Source: Platerodrilus igneus (taxonomy: Eukaryota; Arthropoda; Insecta; Coleoptera; Lycidae). Taken from it: a stretch of DNA of 64,000 bases. The stretch spans positions 186,001 through 250,000 of the forward strand of contig JARFIW010000658.1 in the NCBI GenBank assembly GCA_036346225.1, given 5' to 3'. The translations under genes were made by a program, and so were the position numbers. Below are positions 33,154-44,200 of the stretch, one piece after another (positions within the stretch are counted from its first letter, which is position 1; every line of letters begins with the position of its first letter). The notes under the pieces are model-generated. The model ran no database searches and had not been told where the DNA came from. It saw nothing but the letters and a program-made list of their open reading frames with translations.

Positions 33154-33459
33154 AGGCGGCTCCGTGGCGTAGTGGTATGTGTGTGACTACTACGCCCAAG
33201 GTCCCGGGTTCGAATCCCGACACGGTCCGCTCGAAAAATGTTAGGCGAGAATTTTTCTCAAAAATACACCCTCGTTCGGATGAGAGGTAAAATGGAGGTC
33301 CCGTGTGTGAGTGTTGTCACGCACGCTAAAGATCCCTACCTTGCTTGGAACAGCAAGGGTTCGGCAAAATTCCAAAATTTTCCAGGTAAAAAAAAACTCG
33401 CTTCCTGGCCAATGTAGTACCTTCGGGTGGAGCATTGGAAAATCACATGTAAAGTATAG
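33154..33459 (+). mobile_element. tRNA-derived SINE, copy C (reference copy)
   Basis: This is 306 bases with exact 13-bp target duplications on both sides, so it defines the element's ends. The first ~75 bases are tRNA-like: A box TGGCGTAGTGG and B box GGTTCGAATCC match the RNA polymerase III consensus (TRGYNNANNGG and GGTTCGANTCC). A unique body of about 220 bases follows and ends ATTGGAAAATCACATGTAAAGTATA. It is inserted in BEL/Pao RNase H coding sequence. It depends on a LINE for movement; the partner is unknown. Confidence 0.92.
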
Positions 33460-34372
33460 GGCTTCACCAACCTTGTGTCAGTCTTTCGAAAACTAAAGTC
33501 CACATATTTCGCCTTCAAATACTCCTGAAGTTCTCACTGAACAAGGCTCTATTGTTTTATCCGCTGTCGTAACCTCCTCTTGGATTCAATCAATTCTAGA
33601 AAATTACTCTTCCTTTCTTTTTATTACGCGCACTGTTGCTTGGATTCTCCGTTTTCGTCATAATCTACGTCACCCACTCAAAAGGTACTCTGGACCTTTG
33701 TCATCGTCTGAGTTGCACAATGCTTTGATTCCTTTGCTTGCTTATACTCAACAATCTTACCTAGCAAAAGTCGAGTATTTGATCTTTATGTTACTTACGT
33801 TCATTTAAAATACTTCCACGCGGGAGCTCAAATGGTCCATTTTCTCGTCAGTCAGCACTTCTGGATTATTTCTGGAAGGCAATCTATCCGTCGTATTTTG
33901 AGTTATTTTTTAACTTTGGGCCCTTTAACCGCCATCCCGGAGCCCGCCTTTTCTCACCTTCCGCTCAACCTCTCTCGCTGGCAACTGCTCCAGCGAATTC
34001 AACAAGATTTTTGGTCCCGTTGGTCCAAGGAGTACTTGCATTCGCTACAACAGCGCTCCAAGTGGCACACACCGTATCCTCAAGTTGAGTTAGGCACCTT
34101 AGTGCTGATTAAGTTCGCTAATGTTCCTCCCCTTCGTTGTTCCCTCGGCCATGTTGTGGTTGTGCATCCTGGGACAGATGGTGTTGTTAGGGTGGTCACA
34201 CTTAAAACCGCTCATGGCGAGCTGAGGCGTCCTGTGTCAAAGCTCTGCCCTTTGTCCTCAACGTGAAAAAGATTTCTTTTATTTTTGTTTTTGGTAAATC
34301 TTTTCTTTTGGCTTTTTCATCCCCCGCCTCTTAATTATTTTTTAAAAATGCCTTGCATTTTGTTGGGCGGTA

Positions 34373-34436
34373 TGTTCCGTTTATAGTGTATATAATCTAC
34401 CGCCTAATGTATGTTCCGTTTTATATTGTACATAAT
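34373..34436 (+). repeat. 3' LTR remnant of the BEL/Pao element
   Basis: 64 bases from TGTTCCGTTTATAG to GTACATAAT matching the start of the 5' LTR with four transitions. The next element begins right after, so the rest was lost. Confidence 0.8.
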
Positions 34437-34439
34437 ATA

Positions 34440-36045
34440 AATAGGAAAATATAATCAGAACTTAGGGATGACACGAGAGTTATACGCCATACAGAAATTC
34501 AGTATAGCGAAGCAATTAGATTCTCCGATGAAAGAAACACAAACCATAAAGTATTTAGTGGGACATTTTGGAGAAGAGATAAGACATTATGTGATGATTT
34601 AAAATATTGTAAATAGGGAGATCTTCCTGGAATATCTACAACGTTGTGATGAGTTAGGACAGAGTCGTGTGGCGAAAGGTAGGATGATACAAAGACAACG
34701 AAAAAACATAGTTAGAATGCAAAGAAGCACAGAAATTAATAGATCGAATAATAGGGGAAATTATAGAGGAAACTTTTATAGGAATAATTACAATAACTGC
34801 AACGATAATAATTTTGGAAGGAATTGGAACGCAAGAGACACGCCAAGGAGAGAAACAGAGCAAACGAACCACGACAGGAACATAAATCAGTATACACTAC
34901 AAGCACGACATCGGGAACAATCAGCACAACCAATAAGAACGAACCGTACCTATGCAGAAGTTACGAGTCAGGCAAGACCATCTACGTCGAATCAGGATTT
35001 TTGAATGAGGACAAACCAAGTAAGCCCTTAAGAATTAATGGATATGAACACCAGCGCGAATATATAAAATGTGAAATGGAAAAGGAGTAGAATAAAAGCT
35101 TATTACCGATAATTAAATTGAAAAAATTGGAAATAGTAGAGGTGAAACACTCATTAATACGGGAGCAGAAGCGTTGTTAGTGTCTGAAGATTTTGTTAAA
35201 CGGAAAAGTTAATGGGGAGAATGATGCCTACTAGGAAGTTTAATTTAATAGTACCGAATAGCAAGAGATTTGCAAGTGTGAATAAGATAATAATTCTGGA
35301 ATGTGAAGTGAGTAAGATAAAGTTTGAGAATGAATTTATAATAGTGCCGGGGTTAAGAGTAGATGTAATATTTGGTGTGACATAATTGATAAGTTGGGGA
35401 AAGGTGATAGATGTAAATAGGGAATGTATAAAATGCGATAATGAGGAAAGTAATGAAGTCGAAGGAGACTGTTTAAATATTAATCAATTTGAGGGTTAAG
35501 TTGATGTAAAGGGGGATATTGATGATGAAATAAAATGTCCAGAAGAAATGAAAGATAGGGTGAAGGCATTATTAAAAAAGAATTCTGAATCAGAATTAAG
35601 CATGGCAACAGAGGGTGTGCATAAATCAGAAGTTGTAGACACGGAGCCGTTTAAAGTAATTTCACCAGAACGCTAATCAACAAAATATATCGGTTTTTAT
35701 ATAAAAGGGAAAATTTATAAGTGTGAAGTGGTTCCTTTTGGTTTGTTAGAAAATAAGGATGTGATATGGGAACCGTATGAAGAATTTGGGAGTGTTATGT
35801 TAAAATTTAGAAAAGACTTTGAAAGAATTTTGTTAAAATTAAATTTTGTTGGGAGAAAAGTAAAAAAGAAGAAGTGTGAATTCTTTCAGGGGCAAACAAA
35901 CATTTTGGGATACGAAGTAGGATATATTAGGGGGAAAAACAATGCAAATAATAATTTAACTTTAGAAAATAATTTTGGAAAGATAGTGTGTAGTGGAAAT
36001 AAGAAGGATAAAATATTTGCCGAGAGAAAACCTTTGAAATAAAGA
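34440..36045 (+). mobile_element. Decayed Ty3/gypsy-type retrotransposon coding region
   Basis: Gag-like sequence starts near 34470 (RELYAIQKFSIAKQ, then YLVGHFGEEIRHYV) and continues as an Asn/Arg-rich basic tail in 34669-35004 (NNRGNYRGNFYRNNYNN), typical of RNA-binding gag ends. A retropepsin block follows at 35130-35190 (ETLINTGAEALLVSEDFV, with DTG changed to NTG) and IIVPGLRVDVIFGV (35340-35380). After that the frame jumps to reverse transcriptase ends (EVVDTEPFKVISPE, 35630-35670; YKCEVVPFGL, 35715-35745; KKCEFFQGQTNILGYEV, 35870-35920). The RT catalytic YxDD part is deleted. Integrase was not found. Confidence 0.7.
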
Positions 36046-36081
36046 AAAGTGTACATACTGTAAGATAAACTAGTGGAAATG

Positions 36082-36720
36082 GGGATATAATTATAAATTA
36101 CAATAGGTATAGACGAATAGGAGAGTTAAATAGGGACATAATTGTGAATTAGGATAGGTATAGGCAAATAGGAGAATTAAATAGGGATATAATCACAAAA
36201 TAGGATAGGTTATAAGAAATTAAGATAGGTTTAGGAAAGGTAGGAGTAGTATAGGTTGATGGAAATGAGAAGAAATATGTAAATAGAAACTAGTTTCGTA
36301 GAAATATTCGAAGAAAACACTATTTAGTAAGGGTTGATGTAAATAAAAAAAAGTATAGGTAAATAAGTAAAAGCATAGATAAATAAATAAGAGTGGTTCA
36401 TTAAAAATATGAAGAGAGGATACATTTATAAAAAATAAGAAAAAGTGTATGTAAATAGGAAGAGTATAGATAAATGAGGATTGATAAACGGGAGAAATAT
36501 GAAGAGATGATGACATATTTATGAAAAATGGGAAAAGTGTATGGAAATGGAAAAAGTATAGATAAATAGGGAGTGAAACATTAGTAGTGTACAAAGGTAG
36601 GGTAAATGTATAAAAATGGGAAAAGTATAAATAGATAGAAGTTAGGGAGATAAAAAGTTTAGTATAGAGCCTTGTGTAAATAAGAATCATAAGTTAGGAT
36701 AGGTGTAGATAGAATTTAGG
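36082..36720 (+). repeat. Short tandem repeats in a gypsy 3' region
   Basis: Three units of exactly 51 bases start at 36082, 36133 and 36184 (GGGATATAATTATAAATTAC and variants). Downstream, a longer degenerate unit of about 105-125 bases containing GTATAGATAAAT and AAATATGAAGAGA recurs between about 36370 and 36580. The strand is strikingly poor in C. This probably lies between pol and the 3' LTR. Confidence 0.7.
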
Positions 36721-36839
36721 ATAGCAAGTTAGAGATAGGATTAATTAGATTTTACGAGCAAAATAAAAATAGAAGAAATTTATCGATGGGGATTTAATTT
36801 CACGTTGGAGGCCAAAAATGGCATTATTTAAAAATTTTC

Positions 36840-37788
36840 TATTTTAATTTGGGGGAATAATGCTATGATAATAGGGTAGTTTAGGGGTAGGTTAAGTCAT
36901 AGGGGTCGTAGAATAAATGTAAACAACTTCCACTTTAAGAAAAGCACATAATTCCAGATATCATAAGAGTAAAACTGTCATTCTACATACTGTTAATTGA
37001 GAGGACACTGTATATAAAATACACGGAATTAAATGCATAAGAACATAAAGACGTCTATGTGTAGTTTACAAGTAAAGATAAGATTTTAAAACGCAACAAA
37101 TTGCATCAAAATTAAATCACCGGAAGCATAGATAAATTGGCATTGCAAATATTTAACAATTGCGTCGAGAATATCATCGTACACGCATTCTAAACAATTC
37201 ATTATCAGAAAATCGTTACGTGACTGGAAGAAATCATATTTGTTCAAAAATCCAATATTCTGTAGAAATAAACAAGCACCAGGCGATTCAATTTAGACGA
37301 TAAAATTTAACAAACATCTGAATACGCGAGTTATAAAAGTCAAAAGTTAGAAATTCTCAAATAATACCACGATATGCAGAATACGTACGTGACAGACAAG
37401 GCATGCATTGAAAGATTTAAACTAAATAATTGGTGAAAATTCCAAGGTATGCGAGATAAAGTAGAAGTATCGCCCTAGAACGTCAACAAGCCAATGAAAT
37501 CAATTGGAGGTAGGGTTTATATACACAATAGTGACGAAGCTACAGGTTAGTCTATATTCAAACTGAGCAACGACTATGTTCAAAAGTGTTAAAAGCTTAC
37601 GTAACCAGTGAAGTTTAAACCAAATAAATCAGAATTAAAAGTGCGAGAATTTGTGCAACGAAAATAAGGCGAATTAAAATAGACGTAAGTAAAACGACTT
37701 AATTAAATTCATTTCTAATATTAATAAAACAGGGCTTTTAATTCCGACATGGAGTTTAATTCCGACATGTAATTTGGATTTTAATTTT
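36840..37788 (+). repeat. Possible 3' LTR of the gypsy-type element
   Basis: AATTTGGGGGAA at about 36845-36857 looks like a polypurine tract, and TGCTATGATAATAGGG after it could be the LTR start. TATATACACA near 37518 could be a TATA box. No second copy is in the window, so the right edge is unknown. A stretch just before the SINE repeats TTTAATTCCGACATG (37738 and 37754). Confidence 0.3.
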
Positions 37789-38004
37789 ATGTTAGGCAAG
37801 CATTTTTCACAAAAATACACCCTCGTTCGGATGAAAGGTAAAATGGAGGACCCGTGTGTGTGTTGTCACGCACGTTAAAGATCCCTACCTTGCTTGGAAC
37901 AGTAAGGGTTCGGCAAAATTCAAAATTTTCCAGGTAAAAAAAAACTGGCTTCCTGGCCAATGTAGTACCTTCGGATGGAGCATTGGAAAATCACATGTAA
38001 TGTA
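37789..38004 (+). mobile_element. tRNA-derived SINE, copy D (5' truncated)
   Basis: It matches the body of copy C from TTAGGC to AATCACATGTAA. The tRNA-like head is missing. 5' truncation is usual for LINE-driven insertion. Confidence 0.85.
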
Positions 38005-39682
38005 CTGTGAATCTACTTCAAGTAATACAAATGTTAATTCTAAAATTTCGTATTTATGAATCTTTGCACTTAAGTGAAATTATACAACAGTTTTGAAGGT
38101 CTCATATTTATTGCTGACCATAAGGTATAATATAATCTACCTAAGCTTAAGAATAAAATATTTTTGCCAGTGATATTCACTTTTGGCAAACCAATTTATT
38201 ATTTTCCTAATTGTGTGCTAACTGTCAAGAAGTGGCACTCCGAAGTAAAATATGATTAAGGCAACGTGTTGAACAAATTAGCGGTTTTATACCTGTTATA
38301 CTGGCAACTTCTAAATTTCTAGACGTTCCTATAATTATCTGTTTGATAACAAGCTAGGATTTACTAAATTCTTTGGTATAATATACCTTTAAACTAATTT
38401 ATCACAGTTCGGCGCTCTACAACTAACGCCTTTCACGGACATCTTGGCATATAATAGGGCATATAGAATTGTGTTTAGCAGTTCTAGTGTCAGCGTTACT
38501 TAATGGTTATTTAATAAAAAACGGAAACGTCAAATTACAATAAGCTAGTAGTGTGAAAATGATACCTTGATGACTTTAAAATTACAACTTTGATGGTTAA
38601 CATCATCGTAATGTCATTTCAACTGGGCCGTTTTGTGTAACTGTTTACCTCGGGGTTACTTTCTGGTTCATAATTTGAAACATGTGCACAGTAGGAAATT
38701 AGTAAGGTTACGCCTATTTTACAATTACCAAATAATGATCTGTTCATTATTGCATGGGAAAAGGTAGACTATGCCTTTCAGTTTTAATTTAAGTGGTAAT
38801 AATCAACATAAAGTCTGCTTTTTTCGGTAAAGTAAATGAACAGGGAAGCTTTTTTTTAAAAGATGGTAAAATTAATTTCGTGCACATGTTACTGTACAAG
38901 TTAAAAATTCTATAATATTTATACTCTCTCGTGACTATTGACACATACCAAATACGTCGGTGAAAGACCGAAATTTATATATATTACTATACGTTGGAAC
39001 CATCAACGGGGGTATATGTCGATAGTCAGATATAAGCTCTGGAGAGGTTTGAAACAACAAGTAGTGTCAAATTAAACGATAAACAAGCGTTATATCGAAA
39101 CCGAGTCAACAAACTCGGACTTTAAGGATTTACGATATTACATATTAAAAACAAAACAACTTTACAAGTTAAAAATTGACGCTCGAAACGAAATATTGAA
39201 TATTGAACGATACATGATTTTTTTTAATGAGTTTTTTGTATTTTATTGTTGATAAACAATAGTTAATTATTCAAAAGAAGTATACCGGTCACGAAATATA
39301 ATTTCAATTATATGCAACATACGAAGATTTTCAAATATCTTCTACATCTTCCAACTCATCTTCTTCAAAAATGATGGACGTGCCGTGCCGTTGGTGCAGG
39401 TTTTTCATTAAAATAACAACCTTCTTCAGTACAAAATAATCCGGTTTTTCTGTAGCAACAATTTTCACCGCATCTGATTTGCATTCACAAAAACGATTTT
39501 TATTAAATTTTCAGAAGCACGTTGCAGATACAATGAGCACGGCATTAAATTTTTACCAGATTACCACCTTCAGAGTACTGGCTACAAACATTTTCTAATG
39601 TACAAGTGAACATGTTGATATACTTGTTTTAGATGCTCTGTCACTGCATCTATTGTGCGCGGTAAGTAGTAGGGCAAGGCCA
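38005..39682. other. AT-rich intergenic stretch
   Basis: No supported gene or repeat end. Base composition and lack of frames fit unconstrained DNA. Confidence 0.5.
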
Positions 39683-39872
39683 GTCTGACTTCAAAACGGT
39701 GTACGCGTATGTTTTTCCATGTAACATACGCGTGCACCGTTTTGAATCCAGACCGACCTTATATACTTTCAATGTAAAATACGTGTGGACACGTTTTGAA
39801 GTCAGACCGGCTTTATATTACTTTCAATGGAACATACGTGTGTGAATTCAAAACACACGTATGCTACGTTGA
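39683..39872. repeat. Cluster of fold-back repeats
   Basis: The left arm 39683-39711 and right arm 39725-39753 are complementary over 26 of 29 bases around a 13-base loop. A further copy of the right-arm motif (ACACGTTTTGAAGTCAGACCGGC) lies at about 39790-39812. A separate palindrome CATACGTGTGTG...ACACACGTATG follows at about 39834-39864. The motif CATACG(C/T)GTG occurs repeatedly. It may be a small fold-back (MITE-like) transposon; no target duplication was recognised. Confidence 0.6.
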
Positions 39873-40201
39873 AAAATGTAAGTGCGTGCAGAAAAATGTG
39901 GAGCTGTTTTGAATTCGGTTTTCTAGCGAGAAGTTATAAAGTAGGTCAGATGCAAAATATCGCATTCAAGTCAATTGTGTTTAATTAAAGTGGATTCTGA
40001 TTTATGTTTTTACTTTTGTTTAGAGGTTGCAAATACACATGGGCCGGTTTCAATTGAAACTGTGTGTTTACATGATAGGTTGAAAAGTAGGTTGACAAAG
40101 TACGCAGATGGTGGTAATCTGCTATATAAGGAGATTGCTCCTAATATTAATTGAATTAGTCGAGGTTTACTGCATATATTTACATACCTACATATACAAA
40201 C

Positions 40202-40700
40202 ATGTATATAATTGATATTCAGGGATTTAAATACAAGAAAAACGAGTTTGTGTGCAAAGAAATTGCTGTTTTGGACTTGTTGGTAGGTGCTGTTTGGCAT
40301 CAAATTTTTAAACTGCCAATGCAGTCTAGTTGTTTGAGCCAAGATCATATAAAACATAACGACTGGGTAACAAGGAATATTCATGGTCTTTCTTGGGATG
40401 AATTTTCAACGGCTGAAATGGTGTCATCATATATAGCGCTTTATTTGAAGCAAATTATCCGACTCGGTGAAGAAGTATTTGTGAAAGGGTCTAGAAAAGA
40501 AGAAATTGATTGAAACCTATCTAATGCAAAACGTTGTAACTGATATGCTTGCACTAGGTTGTCCTAAGCTATCGGAGTTAAAAATTAACAATCGTTTACT
40601 ATGTAACATCCATTGTTATAGACATAGCAATAATAATCTGCAATGTGCAAAACAAAATACCTTGTTATTAAAAGAATGGTTTGATAATAATAAAAAATAA
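40202..40700 (+). pseudogene. Conserved Polinton-associated protein, one frameshift
   Basis: The frame 40202-40511 starts MYIIDIQGFKYKKNEFVC and includes WVTRNIHGLSWDEF and EEVFVKGSRKEE. After a frameshift near 40500 it continues as LALGCPKLSELKINNR and CAKQNTLLLKEWF to 40700. The tail has Cys and His residues (CNIHCYRHSN) of the kind that may bind metal. A diverged relative lies at 13004-13524. No function is known to me. It converges on the integrase gene, 80 bases away. Confidence 0.65.
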
Positions 40701-40781
40701 TAGAAAGATTGTGTCTGTATTATTAATTTTAATATAATTTTACAATGTTAGCTTTATTAACTACTATTATTATAACAACAT

Positions 40782-41724
40782 CTAGCAAACATTATTTCTA
40801 TCGATCCAGCTACTGTGTACGTTAGAGAAGCCTAACCATTTTACAAAAACTTTATTTCCACTCTTTCTTAGGACTTTTTCTACCAGGTAAATTCCTGGAT
40901 GTTTAACCTTTTGCAACTCCGTTTCATAAAATGCACCTTTGATTTCTTTCTCGTCTTGATCTTCTAATATATATGTAGTCTGATTGGTTACGTTAACTTT
41001 TTTAATCTTAAAAATTTCATTTGACCAGTTTGGCGTGTAACCTTTCGTAAATGCTTCCCTATGTTTACTAATCCTCACGCTGTCTTTAATTGAATATTTT
41101 GGTATTTTGGTTGCAGGTTTGATGTGGGTAAATGATGATTTAAGAATAGTTTTTTCATTTGATTTATCAAATTTTACAGGTTTGACTCCGATAGTACTGT
41201 GAACTGTATTGTTGTATTGTTTCACAATATCGCTTAAATTTTTTATCCAATTGTAAGAACCGTTCCGGTTAAACAAGCGCCACATTTTTCCCTTTAAAGT
41301 TCTAATTACACGTTCCACAATGCATGCTTTCTTTGTAGAAAAAACACTATAATGGTTTATGCCATATGTCTGCATTAAGGATTGAAAGTGTTTGTTATAA
41401 TATTCTTTACCAAAATCAGACTGCAAATTTCTTGGTGGATTTTTAAATTTATTTTGAAATTGTTTTCATTGCAGCAGTAACATCAATACCCGTTTTACTT
41501 TTAAGTGGCACAGCCCAAACGTATTTGAAGCAACAATCAATAACTACTAAAATGTATTTAAATCCTTCATTTGTTTGCGAATATGCTAGCATTTCAATCA
41601 AATCGGTCTGAAGAAGGTCATTTAAACCTTTTACTATCACTTTGCGTCTCTTGAAATTTATTCTTGCTGGTTTATAAACTTCATTTACTATATCCTTTTT
41701 TACTTTTGATTGAGCAACTATCAT
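40782..41724 (-). pseudogene. Polinton integrase with chromodomain, one frameshift
   Basis: The N-terminal frame 41449-41724 reads INFKRRKVIVKGLNDLLQTD (catalytic D in TDLIEM), then KYILVVIDCCFKYVWAVPLK. Near 41445 a frameshift leads into 40782-41426: D in LQSDFGKEYY and E in CIVERVIRTLK, with 34 residues between them. Then comes the Polinton-type tail (FTKGYTPNWSNEIFKIKKV) and a chromodomain at the very end (YLVEKVLRKSGNKVFVKWLG). All three catalytic residues are present. Apart from the single break it looks well preserved. It would insert the element and possibly target it by histone marks through the chromodomain. Confidence 0.88.
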
Positions 41725-41910
41725 AATACTTTTTTTCTAATCAGGATTTATTAAATACAATTAATAAATACTTCTATGTTTGAATGTCGAGGGATCCACT
41801 TGCTTTGAAAGGAACTTTTAATATAAAATTTTATAATATATTTATAATATATTTATAATATATGTCAAATCATGGCTACATTTTACAATACGTATAAAAT
41901 ACTAATTTAA

Positions 41911-44200
41911 ATGATAAAAATGGTAAGGAAATCCCAACGGATCAATGCTGCACACACAGAAAAACTTATTAAAGCAAAGGAATCAAAAGAAAACGAAATT
42001 ATCATTAAAGATGAAGATGTAAAAAATCTGAAATCAAAGGAAAACAAATCCGTAATAACAGATAAATTTCTCAAATGTCCTTTATGCAACAATAGTTTCA
42101 AAAATAGAGGATTGAAAATTCACATGAACAGAATGCATAATAACGAGTCTTCATACACAAAACCACCTAGAGAAGCATATATTATAGATCAAAATTTAAA
42201 TTTTGAAAAGCGTTTGGCACTGTTTAAGAAAAATTCAATTATCATAAAAAGAATTCCAAAGTCTGTGAGGGCATCTACAGCATTATCACTTACAAGTTTA
42301 ATTAACGAATGTGTGGAAAAGAATTCCTTCTCATCTTGGGAAAAACTATTACTTTTTCCATACTGCAGTTTATTCATAAATAACCAAAACAAGAGTGAGA
42401 AAATCAACAACCTTTCTTCAATCATTAGACAGAATTTAAAAATTTTAGTTCCACCGAATATAACATCAAACAATAAGAATTTTAAATACTCTTTGAATAA
42501 AAAAAATAATCAGTAAAGTATCAGATGGAGACCTATCAGCAGCTGTGCGTCTGATGTGTTCAAATGATATATTAGCAGAAGTCAATAACGACACAATTTC
42601 GGAAATGAATTTAAAACACCCTCATACTGACAAAACAAATAGTTTCCCTGAATTTACTTCTTTTAATATTTCCAAAATTACTTTCGAAGAAGTTATGAAT
42701 GCGATCAGATCTTTCCGCACTAGCTCTGCAGGTGGATTAGATTCCCTTAGACCTTCCCATATTCAAGATATGTGCAGCTATAGCGCTGGTTCCTGTGGCC
42801 AAAACCTTGTAAAAGCACTCACCGCCTTATGTAACCTAATGCTTTCAGGTAAAGTACATCACGAAATTTGTCCCATACTATATGGTGCATCATTGTGTGC
42901 GCTTAAGAAAAAAAGATGGAGGACTAAGACCAATAGCAGTGGGAACTTTCTACCGACGGCTAGTTGCAAAAATTTGTTGCTCTAAAATAATGGGAAAAAT
43001 CAAAGAAATTCTACAACCTCACCAATTTGGTTTTGGAATCGCTGGTGGAGCAGAAGCTGTAACACATTCAGCAAGAATATATCTCTGTAACATGAAAGAA
43101 AAAATTTTTTTAAAACTAGATTTTAAAAACGCATTTAATATGATATATCGAGACACAATGTTACATCAAGTAGCAATTCTAACTCCAGAAATTTATCCAT
43201 TCGTGGAACAATGTTATCGAACAGAGTCATTTTGATGTTTGGAAACCACTTAATGAAATCTCAACGCGGTGTCCAACAAGGAGATCCCCTTGGCCCTGCA
43301 CTTTTTTGTTTAGCTATAGAATGTATAGTGAAAAATATTCACACTGAATTCAACTGCCGGTATCTAGATGACGGATCAATAGGTGGTAATGAAGAAGATA
43401 TCTTAAAATCATTTAAAAATATAATATTCAATTCTCGCAATGTAGGCCTTGAATTAAATTTCAAAAAATGCGAAATTCTATTAAATCAATCAAATCCAAC
43501 GTTCATGAAAAAATATTGGAATTTGCTCCTGGCATAAAAATATCAGCTACATCAAACTGGTTTCTTCTTGGTGCTCCGCTTTCCATTCCCGCCTTATCTA
43601 CTTGCTTAAAAGAGAAATTGAATTCACTAAAATTAATGTGTTCTAGATTGAATAATCTTCCATCACACATCGCCTTTTTCTTCTGAAAACTGTTTAGCGA
43701 TACCTAAATTATTATATACTTTAAGATGCATTCCGTCATGGCATTGTAACGAAATCCTTAAGGAAATTGATCAATGTTTAAAACTGCTCTAGAACTAATA
43801 ACGAATAACCAACTAGATGATAAGACATGGTTAACAGCTACTCTCCCGGTAAATAGAGGTGGTTTGGGCATCCGCTCAGTTTCATCTTTAGCACTACCCG
43901 CCTTTCTATCCTCTTTCCGTTGCACATCACACTTAATAAATATGATTTTACAAGATAGAACAACTGATAATTATTTTGAAGAAGGGAAAAGTTTGGTTCT
44001 CTAAGACTAAGATGACTTTACCAGAAGAGTCAAAGAGACTTCAGAAAGCTTGGGATCAACCACTACTAGATATTTGTTGCGACTATTTACTTAAGACAGC
44101 TAAAACTCCTATTGACAAGGCTCGTCTTCATGCAACAAGAACAAAAGAATCTGGCGCCTGGTTAAACGCTATTCCAGCTGCATCTCTGGGTACTCTTTAG
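41911..44200 (+). pseudogene. R2-like protein: zinc finger and reverse transcriptase, broken
   Basis: The frame 41911-42516 holds the C2H2 finger (CPLCNNSFKNRGLKIHMNRMH, about residues 54-74). Reverse transcriptase then runs through shifted frames: SSAGGLDSLRPSHIQDM (about 42722-42772), GGLRPIAVGTFYRRLVAK (42918-42970), FLKLDFKNAFNMI (43108-43145; catalytic D), GVQQGDPLGPALFC (43267-43310), YLDDGSIGG (43360-43386; catalytic DD) and GLELNFKKCEILL (43446-43482). A thumb-like part (KTWLTATLPVNRGGLGIRSV) lies at 43820-43880. The catalytic residues are all still there, so decay looks recent or partly due to sequence errors. Confidence 0.85.

Larger units (their letters stand above)
32701..34263 (+). 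pseudogene. BEL/Pao RNase H and integrase remnant
   Basis: RNase H blocks: CFADVSERGFCAVVYFRL (32708-32762), KIYCSSDSMVVLS (32925-32965), HMPSTENPANVGSRG (33055-33100). A SINE splits the next part (33154-33459), which resumes as QGSIVLSAVVTSSWIQSILE (33540-33605). Two deletions follow: one after AYTQQSYLAK (33765), one after RRILSY (33905). The second removes the whole catalytic core of integrase, including all three acidic residues still present in the element at 23630-26120. The tail 33905-34263 is the C-terminal DNA-binding part (VELGTLVLIKFANVPPLRC, VVRVVTLKTAHGELRRP). Confidence 0.82.
28878..34436 (+). mobile_element. BEL/Pao LTR retrotransposon, near full length but decayed
   Basis: The 5' LTR is at 28878-29391. 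Gag, protease, reverse transcriptase, RNase H and integrase follow in BEL order, with a 3' LTR reduced to its first 64 bases (34373-34436). A SINE (33154-33459) is inserted in pol. The family is the same as the minus-strand element at 22952-26659 (for example FDPMGLLFPLTFLVKHLIQ against the matching block there), but the LTRs are clearly diverged. Deletions remove the integrase core, and many frameshifts and stops are present, so it is inactive. Confidence 0.9.

Noticed and set aside
33154..33228. A tRNA gene with good A and B boxes
   Set aside because: The tRNA-like part is followed by a conserved 220-base body and flanked by target duplications, and the same unit occurs elsewhere; it is the head of a SINE. 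The cloverleaf arms do not pair well enough for a functional tRNA.
36220..36690. 156-residue minus-strand frame rich in Tyr, Phe, Leu and Ser
   Set aside because: It lies opposite a C-poor tandem repeat; the open frame follows from the lack of stop-forming bases and has no protein-like variety.
40010..40384. 124-residue minus-strand frame
   Set aside because: Opposite strand of the conserved Polinton gene at 40202-40700, which has a relative in the window.
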